Assembly: GCF_037975245.1 (NCBI RefSeq) | Contig: NC_092568.1 | Coordinates: forward strand, 5,684,001-5,748,000 | Length of the DNA stretch: 64,000 nucleotides | DNA from: Apostichopus japonicus | Taxonomy: Eukaryota; Echinodermata; Holothuroidea; Aspidochirotida; Stichopodidae | Direction of reading: 5' to 3' | Shown: positions 36,637 to 48,775 of the stretch, piece after piece | Numbering within the stretch: position 1 is the stretch's first letter | How the letters are laid out: every line of letters starts with the position of its first letter | Made by a program: the position numbers and the translations under genes | The notes under the pieces: generated by a model | What the model was told of the DNA's origin: nothing | The model's input: only the letters and a program-made list of their open reading frames with translations | The model's database searches: none

Positions 36637-36905
36637 ACAGCAGATCATGACATTGGTGTAAATCTCAATGAACTAAACTGCCCATAACAAGGATTCCTTT
36701 TGGCATTGATTTCTGAACATTAAATAGGGACACCTTGTCACCTTTACAGTAAGGTATATTATGTTTCTATATAAAGCACATCAGATCATGAAATTGGTGT
36801 AAATCTCAATAAACTGAACTGCCCATAACAGGATTCCTTATGGCATTGATTTTCTGAAAATTCAAAAAGGGACACATTGATTTTCTGAAAATTCAAAAAG
36901 GGACA
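36637..36905 (+). repeat. ~140-bp tandem duplication with an inner 32-bp duplication
   Basis: The segment starting GCACAGCAGATCATGA recurs as GCACATCAGATCATGA about 140 bp later. Inside the second copy, a 32-bp unit ending AAAAAGGGACACAT is itself doubled (36865-36905). Confidence 0.8.
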
Positions 36906-37104
36906 CATACAGTTTTCATTGGAGAGAATGTTTATATAGATACAAACTGATAAGATATAAACATGGTTCAAAACTCAAATAAAGACCGTTAATGGAATTG
37001 ATTTTGTGTTACTTTGAAAATATTTTGTAACAAATGTGACCGGCTTCTGTTAGGTTCAGAAATAAATAACTCTTTCTGTTATTATGTGTCATTTTGTGTG
37101 GCAG

Positions 37105-37239
37105 AAATGGAAGATTTTTCCCAAGAGGAGCTAACAGCCATGACAGAGTACAAGAAACACACAACCTTGAGCCTTCCAATACCGTACTTGCAAACTACAT
37201 GGCAAATCTGTTGGCTGCAGTTTACTTAGCCCTATGATG
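37105..37239 (+). other. Possible exon, coding status unclear
   Basis: Bounded by GTGTGGCAG and the donor ATG/GTAAGT. It contains an ATG in fair context opening a 40-codon frame (MEDFSQEELTAMTEYKKH...), which stops before the donor. This could be a 5' untranslated or non-coding-RNA exon with a short ORF. Confidence 0.3.
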
Positions 37240-37996
37240 GTAAGTGTTGTTCAATGTAATTGCAACTGAATACTGCTGAGTATTATTATTAAGTAAAATA
37301 TCTCTATACACAAGTTGAGCAACTAAAACAGTTTGTGGTACAACAAAGATATGCTTCATATTGCCTTATATTAAACTACTACTCAAACCAAAAATGAATT
37401 GCATGGTGATTGATACCATGCATAAGTTATGCTTGTAGAGGTCAATTGAGGTCACTGCGATCATTGCAATATACCACTATCTCGGATCATTCTTCCGCAC
37501 ACTTCCTCCTATTACAGTGTTAAATGATATCGATTTATCTTTGCAAAAGATTGGTCACTTACTCTCTGCCAATTGTGGAAGCATAACTTGAAGTCACTGC
37601 AAAGTCATCAATTTTATATTAGATGAATTTTCTTGTGATAGTGAAATTCAGTTAAATTAAGGTGCATGTGTCTTAAAAATTTCAAACCAGAAAGGCCAAA
37701 TCAGGACTGTACAACATATAACTGTACACAATTCTAAGCATTTCCTACATTCTGTGTTGTAAATGGCAAGTCTCTGACTTCTAGTTTGATTTCTCTATGG
37801 TATAAACAAAGAGTGTGACCATGGCCTTCAGTTAGTGTTAGTTCTTTTTAAAATTGTTGTCATAGAGCAGTGAGATACCTTAGCTATCTCAGAAATTGGG
37901 GGGGGGGGGGCGGGGGGTTGGGTAAAGATGTAAACTTTCAGTGAATGTTATTTTACTGTATCAAATTTAAGCAATTTCACAAATCTTTTGTTGCAG

Positions 37997-38097
37997 ATGA
38001 ACTTGGCATTTTCTCTTTTAACTCTGTTGTTTTGGGGAATTTCAACATCAAAGGGTGCAAGGGTGCATCCTTGCAATCATTCATAGATGTAAAACAA
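37997..38097 (+). other. Possible exon, coding status unclear
   Basis: The acceptor is TTTTGTTGCAG and the donor CAA/GTAAGT. One frame is open through (starting GAACTTGGC) and would need a phase-1 upstream exon. Another starts with ATG and encodes a signal-peptide-like segment before stopping. It may belong to the same transcript as 37105-37239. Confidence 0.3.
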
Positions 38098-39392
38098 GTA
38101 AGTGTCATTTTTTAGATTTATCTACATAGAATTGCTGATAGCCCACTGATTAATGGTAAAGTGGAACCAGTTTAGATCTGTAAGGAAATTAAGGAAATTG
38201 AACAATTTATTTACTGAGATGTCAGCCAGAAACAACACGACTTTGCAAAGAATGGCAACAAATTGTCTATAACAAAGAGAAAATTGCTTTGACAGAGAAC
38301 TTTCAGTGCTCCTACCTTTATCTACCGTAAGATGACAACAAAAACAATGTTGAACCAATATCACACCCTTTGGTTGGACTGTAGGCTAAGTGCCTCAAAT
38401 AACACTATTGACTCATTTTGCTCCAAGCGACTATCGTGTAATGCACATTTACACATTTGACCTTCGCCTATGATGCAATTGGTATGTCAAGTTCACAAAC
38501 ACATCTTACTTACATCTCCATTTTCTTGTTTGTCCAAAAGATCAGAGGAAACGACCGTGAAGAATGGTGATCTTTAATTAAACTTCTCTCCATTCAAGTT
38601 CGTTAACACACCATTTAATACTTTAATTGTTTCATTCCTTTCCTAGATTTGTACAAACTGGATGAGGTGAAAACGGAGAAATTGAGACACGCTACCAAGT
38701 AATACAGCTTTGCAGTAGTAGAAAGATGTCTTTGGCTTCGATGATGCACATCGAGAATGTGATTGTAGCTGTTTATGAGAATCAATTTGATTTTTTGCAT
38801 TTCAATTCATCTCTCTGTCCACAATTGATAAGACATGCTTTTACAACTTCAATGAAACTTGCATAGAGATCACCTGTGATGAAGAGACATGTGGAAGTGC
38901 TCAGGAATTTAATGTCAAAGGTCATTTAGGGGTCAGTTTAGTTAATCGTTTGGAAACGCTTTTTCCTGAGTCCACGGACGGACGTGTGGATGTATGCAAA
39001 ACATGATCATAATTTTGGTCATTGGGGGTCAGAGTTTCAGAAATTTTATGCTCAAGGACACTTCGGTCTATTCTTTAACTATTTAACTGTTAGTTCAAAA
39101 TCTTTTCAAATTAATCTTTCTTGTGATTATAATAAGCGAAAATTACCACTTTCTATTGGAGTTAAAATAATTTGCACAAGTATGCGAGGTCGAAGGAGGA
39201 GCTTGTGACTAAAACATTAATGGTATCGTTGGAAGCCTAGTTATTGTCTTGCAGAGCCTTGCTTGATGTTCGGTTTGCCAGTGCAAAGTGGTAAACTATA
39301 ATGGTAATTAAATATAAAAAATAAATTTGGTAATATGTCATCTTTATCAACAACAATGTGAACATAGGTCTTCTAAGACCTTCCTATCTAGT
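38098..39392. other. No gene seen
   Basis: Unique AT-rich DNA. The end of the stretch (38890-39000) enters the GGTCA-rich dispersed repeat. Confidence 0.4.
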
Positions 39393-39640
39393 TTAAAGGT
39401 AGTCAGTATAGGCCCCAAACTATAGCACGTTATAATTGCAAGAAGTTTTCAAGAAGTACTTTCCTGGAGGTCTTTACTCTACAATTGTTCTCAGACATTT
39501 TTAAGGAACACACAAGATGACTGAATGTGCCAGAGGACAATTTCCTCGAAGGTTGTAATAAAAACAGTTTAAGAATTGTGACCAGAGGTGACCATAAATG
39601 AATATCTAGCATATTTGGGGCTAATACAGCATACCTTTAA
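39393..39640 (-). mobile_element. TTAA-flanked MITE, copy 2 (248 bp)
   Basis: TTAAAGGTAGTCAGTATAGG at the left and AATACAGCATACCTTTAA at the right, with TTAA at both ends. It is the reverse-orientation relative of 28116-28308 and is about 55 bp longer in the middle. Confidence 0.75.
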
Positions 39641-40300
39641 AGAAAAGGAGCTACTGACACAGGGCTGAAGTTGTCATGACAAAGGTTATTGGGAGAGAGG
39701 CTTTGATCAAGTTTTTGGTTTCGATGAATATCGTAACCTATGCATTCATGATGGCGTATGTGTGCGTTTGTGATGCCCAGCTTGTAAACACGATATCTTA
39801 AGAAGGTAATGTTGGACCAGGTTGTTATGGAACCATAACAACTCCCTGGTTGGACCAACCTCATGTTTGGTTTGTAGGTGTACCTCATTGAGTACAAGAA
39901 GCCTATTGTTTTCTATGGAGGTCAAAGGCCATTTAGGGTCTCTAGGGGTCAAAATGTGAAAACCTTGTAAACACGATATCTCAAGAAAGGAAGCTTGGGC
40001 AAACCTCATTTTAGTGTGTAGACGTACCAATTGAGTACAGGAAGCCTAATGTTTTTGGTGTAGGTCAAAGGTCATTTTGGGACAACAGGTCAAATTGTGA
40101 CAACCTTGTAAACATGGTATTGCAAGAAAGAAAAGATCTCATATGGTTTGAAAATGTACCATATTACATTTAAGGAGCCTATTATTGCTTTTGGTGGAGG
40201 TCAAAGGTCATTTGAAGTCAACAAATGCCAAACATTTACTCCCCTCTTACCTGTCTCTCCACACTAAGACATCTTCCTTAACATAATCTCGTAAGGGAAG
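39641..40300 (+). repeat. Diverged GGTCA-rich repeat units
   Basis: CTTGTAAACACGATATCT-type words recur at about 39782, 39963 and 40105, each followed by AGTACA.GAAGCCTA and AGGTCAAAGGTCATTT. The same family in reverse orientation is at 63.06-63.3 kb. Confidence 0.65.
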
Positions 40301-40436
40301 CTTGGACAGATCGCATATTTGGTATGTTATTGTACCACATTGAGAACTTTTATGATATTAACCAGGATAGTATTATCACCAACCAGGAAATGTTGGTTGA
40401 TTTAACCAGGAAAGAGGTGGAATACGTTTAATATAT

Positions 40437-43400
40437 TGTTAAAAAAAAGCTTAAAGTTGGTCAAATGTCGCAATTTTTATGATTCCATACTAAAATGCCG
40501 TATTGAGCTGCCCTGAGGTGGAGCTGGGTTTTAACCCCGAAAAACACCCTAAATGTGCATACATGCAGCTGAAATAAATACATGATGTATTTAATAGACT
40601 TGACAATAAATATGTAGTCCATTTAGGGTCATTCATTATCTCAATAATTGTTAAAAAAAAGCTTAAAGTTGGTCAAATGTCGCAATTTTTATGATTCCAT
40701 ACTAAAATGCCGTATTGAGCTGCCCTGAGGTGGAGCTGGGTTTTAACCCCGAAAAACACCCTAAATGTGCATACATGCAGCTGAAATAAATACATGATGT
40801 ATTTAATAGACTTGACAATAAATATGTAGTCCATTTAGGGTCATACATTATCTCAATAACTGTTAAAAAAAAAGCTCTTAGTTGGTCATAAGTCGCATTT
40901 TTATGATTCCATACTAAAATGCCGTATTGAGCTGCCCTGAGGTGGAGCTGGGTTTTAACCCCGAAAAACACCCTAAATGTGCATCAATGAAGCTGAAATA
41001 AATACATGATGTATTTAACAGACTCGACAATAAATATGTAGTCCATTTAGGGTCATACATTATCTCAATAATTGTTAAAAAAAAGCTTAAAGTTGGTCAA
41101 ATGTCGCAATTTTTATGATTCCATACTAAAATGCCGTATTGAGCTGCCCTGAGGTGGAGCTGGGTTTTAACCCCGAAAAACACCCTAAATGTGCATCAAT
41201 GAAGCTGAAATAAATACATAGTGTATTTAATAGACTTGACAATAAATATGTAGTCCATATAGGGTCATACATTATCTCAATAATTGTTAAAAAAAGCTTA
41301 AAGTTAGTCAAATGTCGCAATTTTTATGATTCCACACTAAAATGCCGTATTGAGCTGCCCTGAGGTGGAGCTGGGTTTTAACCCCGAAAAACACTCTAAA
41401 TGTGCATACATGCAGCTGAAATAAATACATAGTGTATTTAATAGACTTGACAATAAATATGTAGTCCATTTAGGGTCATACATTATCTCAATAATTGTTA
41501 AAAAAAAGCTTAAAGTTAGTCAAATGTCGCATTTTTTATGATTCCACACTAAAATGCCGTATTGAGCTGCCCTGAGGTGGAGCTGGGTTTTAACCCCGAA
41601 AAACACCCTAAATGTGCATACATGCAGCTGAAATAAATACATGATGTATTTAATAGACTTGACAATAAATATGTAGTCCATTTAGGGTCATTCATTATCT
41701 CAATAATTGTTAAAAAAAAGCTTAAAGTTGGTCAAATGTCGCAATTTTTATGATTCCATACTAAAATGCCGTATTGAGCTGCCCTGAGGTGGAGCTGGGT
41801 TTTAACCCCGAAAAACACCCTAAATGTGCATACATGCAGCTGAAATAAATACATGATGTATTTAATAGACTTGACAATAAATATGTAGTCCATTTAGGGT
41901 CATTCATTATCTCAATAATTGTTAAAAAAAAGCTTAAAGTTGGTCAAATGTCGCAATTTTTATGATTCCATACTAAAATGCCGTATTGAGCTGCCCTGAG
42001 GTGGAGCTGGGTTTTAACCCCGAAAAACACCCTAAATGTGCATACATGCAGCTGAAATAAATACATGATGTATTTAATAGACTTGACAATAAATATGTAG
42101 TCCATTTAGGGTCATACATTATCTCAATAACTGTTAAAAAAAAAGCTCTTAGTTGGTCATAAGTCGCATTTTTATGATTCCATACTAAAATGCCGTATTG
42201 AGCTGCCCTGAGGTGGAGCTGGGTTTTAACCCCGAAAAACACTCTAAATGTGCATACATGCAGCTGAAATAAATACATAGTGTATTTAATAGACTTGACA
42301 ATAAATATGTAGTCCATATAGGGTCATACATTATCTCAATAATTGTTAAAAAAAAGCTTAAAGTTGGTCAAATGTCGCAATTTTTATGATTCCATACTAA
42401 AATGCCGTATTGAGCTGCCCTGAGGTGGAGCTGGGTTTTAACCCCGAAAAACACCCTAAATGTGCATCAATGAAGCTGAAATAAATACATAGTGTATTTA
42501 ATAGACTTGACAATAAATATGTAGTCCATATAGGGTCATACATTATCTCAATAATTGTTAAAAAAAGCTTAAAGTTAGTCAAATGTCGCAATTTTTATGA
42601 TTCCACACTAAAATGCCGTATTGAGCTGCCCTGAGGTGGAGCTGGGTTTTAACCCCGAAAAACACTCTAAATGTGCATACATGCAGCTGAAATAAATACA
42701 TAGTGTATTTAATAGACTTGACAATAAATATGTAGTCCATTTAGGGTCATACATTATCTCAATAATTGTTAAAAAAAAGCTTAAAGTTAGTCAAATGTCG
42801 CATTTTTTATGATTCCACACTAAAATGCCGTATTGAGCTGCCCTGAGGTGGAGCTGGGTTTTAACCCCGAAAAACACCCTAAATGTGCATACATGCAGCT
42901 GAAATAAATACATGATGTATTTAATAGACTTGACAATAAATATGTAGTCCATTTAGGGTCATTCATTATCTCAATAATTGTTAAAAAAAAGCTTAAAGTT
43001 GGTCAAATGTCGCAATTTTTATGATTCCATACTAAAATGCCGTATTGAGCTGCCCTGAGGTGGAGTTGGGTTTTAACCCCGAAAAACACCCTAAATGTGC
43101 ATACATGCAGCTGAAATAAATACATGATGTATTTAATAGACTTGACAATAAATATGTAGTCCATTTAGGGTCATTCATTATCTCAATAATTGTTAAAAAA
43201 AAGCTTAAAGTTGGTCAAATGTCGCAATTTTTATGATTCCATACTAAAATGCCGTATTGAGCTGCCCTGAGGTGGAGCTGGGTTTTAACCCCGAAAAACA
43301 CCCTAAATGTGCATACATGCAGCTGAAATAAATACATGATGTATTTAATAGACTTGACAATAAATATGTAGTCCATTTAGGGTCATACATTATCTCAATA

Positions 43401-43828
43401 ACTGTTAAAAAAAAAGCTCTTAGTTGGTCATAAGTCGCATTTTTATGATTCCATACTAAAATGCCGTATTGAGCTGCCCTGAGGTGGAGCTGGGTTTTAA
43501 CCCCGAAAAACACCCTAAATGTGCATCAATGAAGCTGAAATAAATACATTATGTATTTAACAGACTCGACAATAAATATGTAGTCCATTTAGGGTCATAC
43601 ATTATCTCAATAACTGTTAAAAAAAAAGCTCTTAGTTGGTCATAAGTCGCATTTTTTATGATTCCACACTAAAATGCCGTATTGAGCTGCCCTGAGGTGG
43701 AGCTGGGTTTTAACCCCGAAAAACACCCTAAATGTGCATACATGCAGCTGAAATAAATACATGATGTATTTAATAGACTTGACAATTAATATGTAGTCCA
43801 TTTAGGGTCATACATTATCTTAATAATT
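40437..43828 (+). repeat. 212-bp satellite, 16 monomers, six-monomer higher-order repeat (1271 bp)
   Basis: The landmark CCCTGAGGTGGAGCTGGG occurs at 40511, 40723, 40935, 41147, 41358, 41570, 41782, 41994, 42206, 42418, 42629, 42841, 43053, 43265, 43477 and 43690. Every copy lies 1271 bp from the copy six places on (the last pair 1272), and monomer variants mostly recur with the same six-step period, so the unit of amplification was a six-mer. Each typical monomer holds the perfect palindrome TAAATACATGATGTATTTA or a near variant. Minus-strand frames here are artefacts of the repeat. Confidence 0.97.
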
Positions 43829-44690
43829 GTTCAAATATGTTCATCAATGTATTTTACAAAACTCAGGTCACAGTGAGACACCGTAGCACAGTTTCAAAAA
43901 GGGGCGCGGCTTAACACAATGGTTTCACATAATTGAACATCATTAAATGCACTGAGCTGGAGCTGTGCAAAGTTGTAACCCCTGATGTCAAAAGCACACA
44001 GGATAGCCATCATGTTGAAACCTAATCCACGTGCTATAGTATCTATCTATATCATTACCACGAGTGTACATGTCATCGTGATGAGAAAAAAATGCTTATA
44101 GTCTATACTTACCAAGATCTAAAAATTCAAAAATATTTCGTAGTTGGGTATTGCACTGTGTATTCCATTCCTCTAACTTTATAAACATCATTTGATTAGG
44201 TGGGTATCTCTGTAACCAATCACGAGCGTAAACGGAATATAAACCGATCGTTAACCTCTGAAAAGATAAAATAAGATAATACCTTAGAAATGTCTATGAC
44301 AGTGTTTGAATTTGTTTGTATGTGACTTAACACAATCACAAAAAAATATATACATTGTGTACAGTTCTGATAAGCTACGCGCGTTCCAATTGCAGTTCGG
44401 TTGTTTGAAAAAATGGAAATTTTGGGATTGAGCTTGCGGTGAATGTTGAAAACAACAAGAACCCAAGGGCACTGTGGTTCCTTGCTTAGGGTATATGACA
44501 ATACACATAATATTATCAAGCAAGATTGGGCTCAAATAGTCCAAGTTATGGTGGTCCTACATGTTCCCATAAAGTAACCAACACTGTAGCCAACACTTTT
44601 GTGATCACAAAATGTGATCGGATTTTTGATCAAAAGGCACTTTTGAGATCTAAATATGGCGTCGAAAATGTAAGAAATATAAGAGACCTA
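43829..44690. other. No gene seen
   Basis: Transition between the satellite and the GGTCA-rich repeat. GTGGTTCCTTGCTTAGGG near 44474 shares a word with the hairpin at 47686. Confidence 0.4.
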
Positions 44691-47330
44691 CAAGCGTGTC
44701 AACAGATATGATAACATTGGTGACCTCAGATGGCATGACCTTTAAGTTTCAAAATGTTCCACCACCCCATTCACAACTTGTCCCAAAATATCAACCATGT
44801 CACACCTTGACATTGAGATTTAATTGCATTAAATGTCTAAATATTAACTTTGAACTTGTATACATAACTTCACACACAAAGGTCACCCAGAGGTCAACCA
44901 ATTGACATTTTTGATCGGTGAGACCTAAATAGAACATGACTGTCAAAATTCAAACATTTTTTCTTTGCCCAATTTCTCTCCCCAAAATACTACTTTTTTA
45001 TCATTAGCTGACCTTTGGTGACGTTGGATCACATGACCGCTAAGTTTGAAAATATTCTCCTATACCATTTGCAACTTTTCCAAAAAAATGAACCTTGTAA
45101 CACCTTGGAACTGGGAGTTATTGCATTAAATGTCTGAAAATTAACTTTGACCTCATATAACTTCGCACACGAAGGTCACACAGGGGTCAACCCGTTGACA
45201 TTTGTGATCAGAAGGTACCTTTGACATCTGAAAATAGCATCGAAACTGTAAAAATCCACAAAACACGAAAAGGTCACCAAAGGTCAAATTGAGGTCAAGG
45301 GTCACCCAGATGCGGGTCAACAATTGGATTACATTGAAGCAACTCCCAACCCTAACGGACAATTTGTTCTCAAGTGATCGCAAAAATACTAGTTTTTTAT
45401 TATTAGTTGACCTTTGGTGACCTTGTATCACATGACCGTTAAGTTTGAAAATATTCCCCTATACCATTTGCAACTTTTCCAAAAAAATCAGCCTTGTCGC
45501 ACCTTGGAACTGGGAGTTATTGCATTAAATGTCTGAAAATTAACTTTGACCTCATATAACTTCGCACACGAAGGTCACACGGGGGTCAACCCATTGACAT
45601 TTTTGATCAGAAGGTACCTTTAACATCTGAAAATAGCATCAAAACTGTAAAAATCCCCAAAACACAAAAAGGTCACCAAGGGTCAAATTGAGGTCAAGGG
45701 TCACCCAGATGTGGGTCGACAATTGGATTACATTGAAGCAACCCCCAACCCTAACAGACAATTTGTTCTCAAGTTATCGCAAAAATATTAGTTTTTTATC
45801 ATTAATTGACCTTTGGTGACCTTGGATCACATGACCGTTAAGTTTGAAAATATTCCCCTATACCATTTGCAACTTTTCCAAAACAATCAGCCTTGTCGCA
45901 CCTTGGAACTGGGAGTTATTGCATTAAATGTCTGAAAATTAACTTTGACCTCATATAACTTCGCACACGAAGGTCACACGGGGGTCAACCCATTGACATT
46001 TATGATCAGAAGGTACCTTTAACATCTGAAAATAGCATCGAAACTGTAAAAATCCACAAAACACGAAAAGGTCACCAAAGGTCAAATTGAGGTCAAGGGT
46101 CACCCAGATGCGGGTCGACAATTGGATTACATTGAAGCAACTCCCAACCCTAACAGACAATTTGTTCTCAAGTTATCGCAAAAATATTAGTTTTTTATCA
46201 TTAATTGACCTTTGGTGACCTCGGATCACATGACCGTTAAGTTTGAAAATATTCCCCTATACCATTTGCAACTTGTCTCAAAATATCAACTGTGCAACAC
46301 CTTGGCACTGGGAGTTATTACACTAAATGTTTGAAAATTAACTTTCACCTCATATAACTTAACACACAAAGGTCACCTTGGGTCAACTTATTGACATTTT
46401 TGATTGATGAGACCTAAATAGAGAATCAAACTATACAAATTCAAACATTTTTTTCTTTGCCCATTTTCTACCCCCAAAATACTAGTTTTTTAACATTAAT
46501 TGACCTTTGGTGACCTCGGATCACATGACCGTTAAGTTTGAAAATATTCCCCTATACCAATTGCAACTTGTCCAAAAATATCAAGCATGTCACACCTTGG
46601 AACTGGGAGTTGTTGCATTAAATGTCTGAAAATTAACTTTGACCTCGTATAACTTTGCACACGAAGGTCACACGAAGGTCAACCAATTGACATTTTTGAT
46701 CGGAAGGTACCTTTGATATCCAAATCTAGCATCAAAACCTAACATTTTCTTTTTTGCTCGTTTCCTCCCAAAATAAGCACATTTTTTCTAATTTGACCTT
46801 TGACCTTTTGACCTTGGTTTCAGATGTAGTTTAATCTCCTGATTCCAAAAAACAAAACGACAAGTCTGTACAGCCATCCTAACTCCGACCGAAAAACTTT
46901 GACCCCATATATCTTCGCACATAAAGGTCACACGGGGTCAACCTATTGACATTTATGATCAGAAGGTACCTTTGACATCTGAAAATAGCATCAAAACTGT
47001 AAAAATCCCCAAAAATACGTAAAGGTCACCAGAGGTCAAATTGAGGTCAAGGGTCACCCAGATGCGGGTCGACAATTGGATAACACTGAAGCAACTCCCA
47101 ACTCTAACGGACATTTCGTTCTCAAGTTATCGCAAAAATACTAGTTTTTTATCATTATTTGACCTTTGTTGACCTTGGATCACATTACCGTTATGTTTGA
47201 AAACGATCCCTTACCCCATTCACAACTACTCCCAAAATATCAATCATGTGGGACCCTGTCAATGGGAGTTATTGCTGTTTTTAATATATTGGTTTTTGGC
47301 ATCTAACTGACCTTTGGTGACCTTTGCGGG
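44690..47330 (+). repeat. ~399-bp tandem repeat dense in AGGTCA half-sites
   Basis: ACCTTTGGTGACCT or close variants mark the units at 45011, 45410, 45809, 46208 (spacing 399), then 46503 and 47162 (partial or rearranged units). Four units carry the same four half-sites in direct array (45271-45304, 45670-45703, 46069-46102, 47023-47056): spacing 4, then 5, then 1 nucleotide. No coding sequence. Confidence 0.9.
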
Positions 47331-47437
47331 CACCAAAAAAAATAGGGATCTTCCTCTTACTATGGGCTATCCACCCAACAAGTTTGATCATGATACATCA
47401 TTTCCTTATTGAGATATCGTGTACACAAGCCAAGCGT

Positions 47438-47440
<3 letters not shown>

Positions 47441-47469
<29 letters not shown>

Positions 47470-47470
47470 T
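47441..47470 (+). repeat. (CA)n microsatellite
   Basis: About 14 CA dinucleotides. A second (CA)n lies at 47652-47668. Confidence 0.9.
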
Positions 47471-47685
47471 GTTTGTATTACATTCAGACCGAGGACCCCA
47501 TTGTATTTTCCATTGTTCAAATCCACGTACCCTAACCCTAACAATACCCCATAACAATAGAATTCTTTCGAGGACGTGGTGATTCTTTAGAAATCACAAC
47601 CGAGGACCTGGAATTCTTTTGTTCAAGTACTCGGTCAGAATACAAAACAAACGCACACACACACACACGCCAAGTTGAACGCATA

Positions 47686-47715
47686 GGTTCCTTGCTTTGC
47701 AAAAAGCAAGGAACC
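47686..47715. repeat. Perfect hairpin, 13-bp arms
   Basis: GGTTCCTTGCTTT and its exact complement flank a 4-nt loop (GCAA). A few A residues follow, but there is no gene nearby for it to terminate. Confidence 0.8.
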
Positions 47716-47862
47716 AAAAATTACCACTTAGCTAGATTCCGTTGTTCGCATAGCTTCTCCAGGAATGTCCTAGCTGTGAGGTCATGGCATCAGTTGTTTA
47801 TGGAATATACATTCAAGGAGTAACGTATTATAAAAGTTAAATGCCACAAGGGAGCACGTGAA

Positions 47863-47930
47863 ATGACCCTCCGTGGTTGGTACGTTTTCTTTCCTTTTTA
47901 GGGAAACGTATATCAACCATGGAGGGTCAT
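47863..47930. repeat. Long imperfect hairpin, 25-27 bp arms
   Basis: ATGACCCTCCGTGGTTGG at the left pairs with CCAACCATGGAGGGTCAT-like sequence at the right (about 47904-47930), with one small bulge and a pyrimidine-rich loop. It may be a remnant of a foldback element. Confidence 0.75.
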
Positions 47931-48088
47931 GTGACATGACCCAGGTGCTGCTAACATAGTTCGAAATGATGAGTTCCGTGGACCACAGAACACCACTACT
48001 GCACTTTAACGGGTCATCATTATACGGTAAAACCGAGTAATTGCTTAGGTTTGCACGATAATGGTGTAAGGGTTACGGTAACTCCGGT

Positions 48089-48126
48089 TTTTTTTTTTTT
48101 TTTTTTTTTTTTTTTGGGGGGGGGGG
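48089..48126 (+). repeat. Poly-T followed by poly-G
   Basis: A run of about 27 T then 11 G. Such junctions recur in this window inside MITEs. Confidence 0.95.
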
Positions 48127-48775
48127 CATCTCCTTATTGACGTATTCGGTCTAGATTTAGGTATCCGCCGATGTGCGGTGTGTTCCGCGGCAATATTACT
48201 TCATGATATAGGCCTACCAGTACGAATACAGTCAGATATCCAAGAGGCTTTTCGATTCCTTGCCAAATTGCAATTGAGCGAATTTAGTTTAATTTTAAGC
48301 AAACAAGGTCCTCAGTGTACTTAATAAAGTGAATCGATACATCAAATATAGGTTAATATATTTACTGGTACAGGGGCTCTTGTTAAAGAATCCACTGGTA
48401 GTGTTCTGGTCAACCTACACACCCCTTCCCTTCCCCCTGGGCGAAAGACTCGTTCAGGTAGGCACGTTCATTGTGAATTTACAGGGGTATTGGGTTTTAC
48501 CTCCCATGATCGTTGCTTCTAACTTCTTCTGTTTTTTTTGCTTATTCTTGGGTATATTGCTTGCAATGTATGGGAGAGCTTCCTGTAGTGACACAAACCA
48601 TACACTGTGTTTAGTGTCTAGTACTTTTGGGCACCCCCCCACCCACATCTGGACTTTGGCATGGTTTATGCTAATCAGGTTGACCTTACAGTGACCTAGT
48701 ATACAAATTGATGCCATGCGGTAGCAATCTCTCTTTCTCTGACTATAGTATCTCTCTCTATATAGTATAGGTCTT

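Noticed and set aside
40702-43513. Repeated 64-114 codon minus-strand frames
   Set aside because: They recur at exactly 1271 bp because the DNA satellite recurs. The frames are a by-product.
40437-43828. CRISPR array
   Set aside because: The repeats are 212-bp tandem monomers without unique spacers, in a eukaryotic genome.
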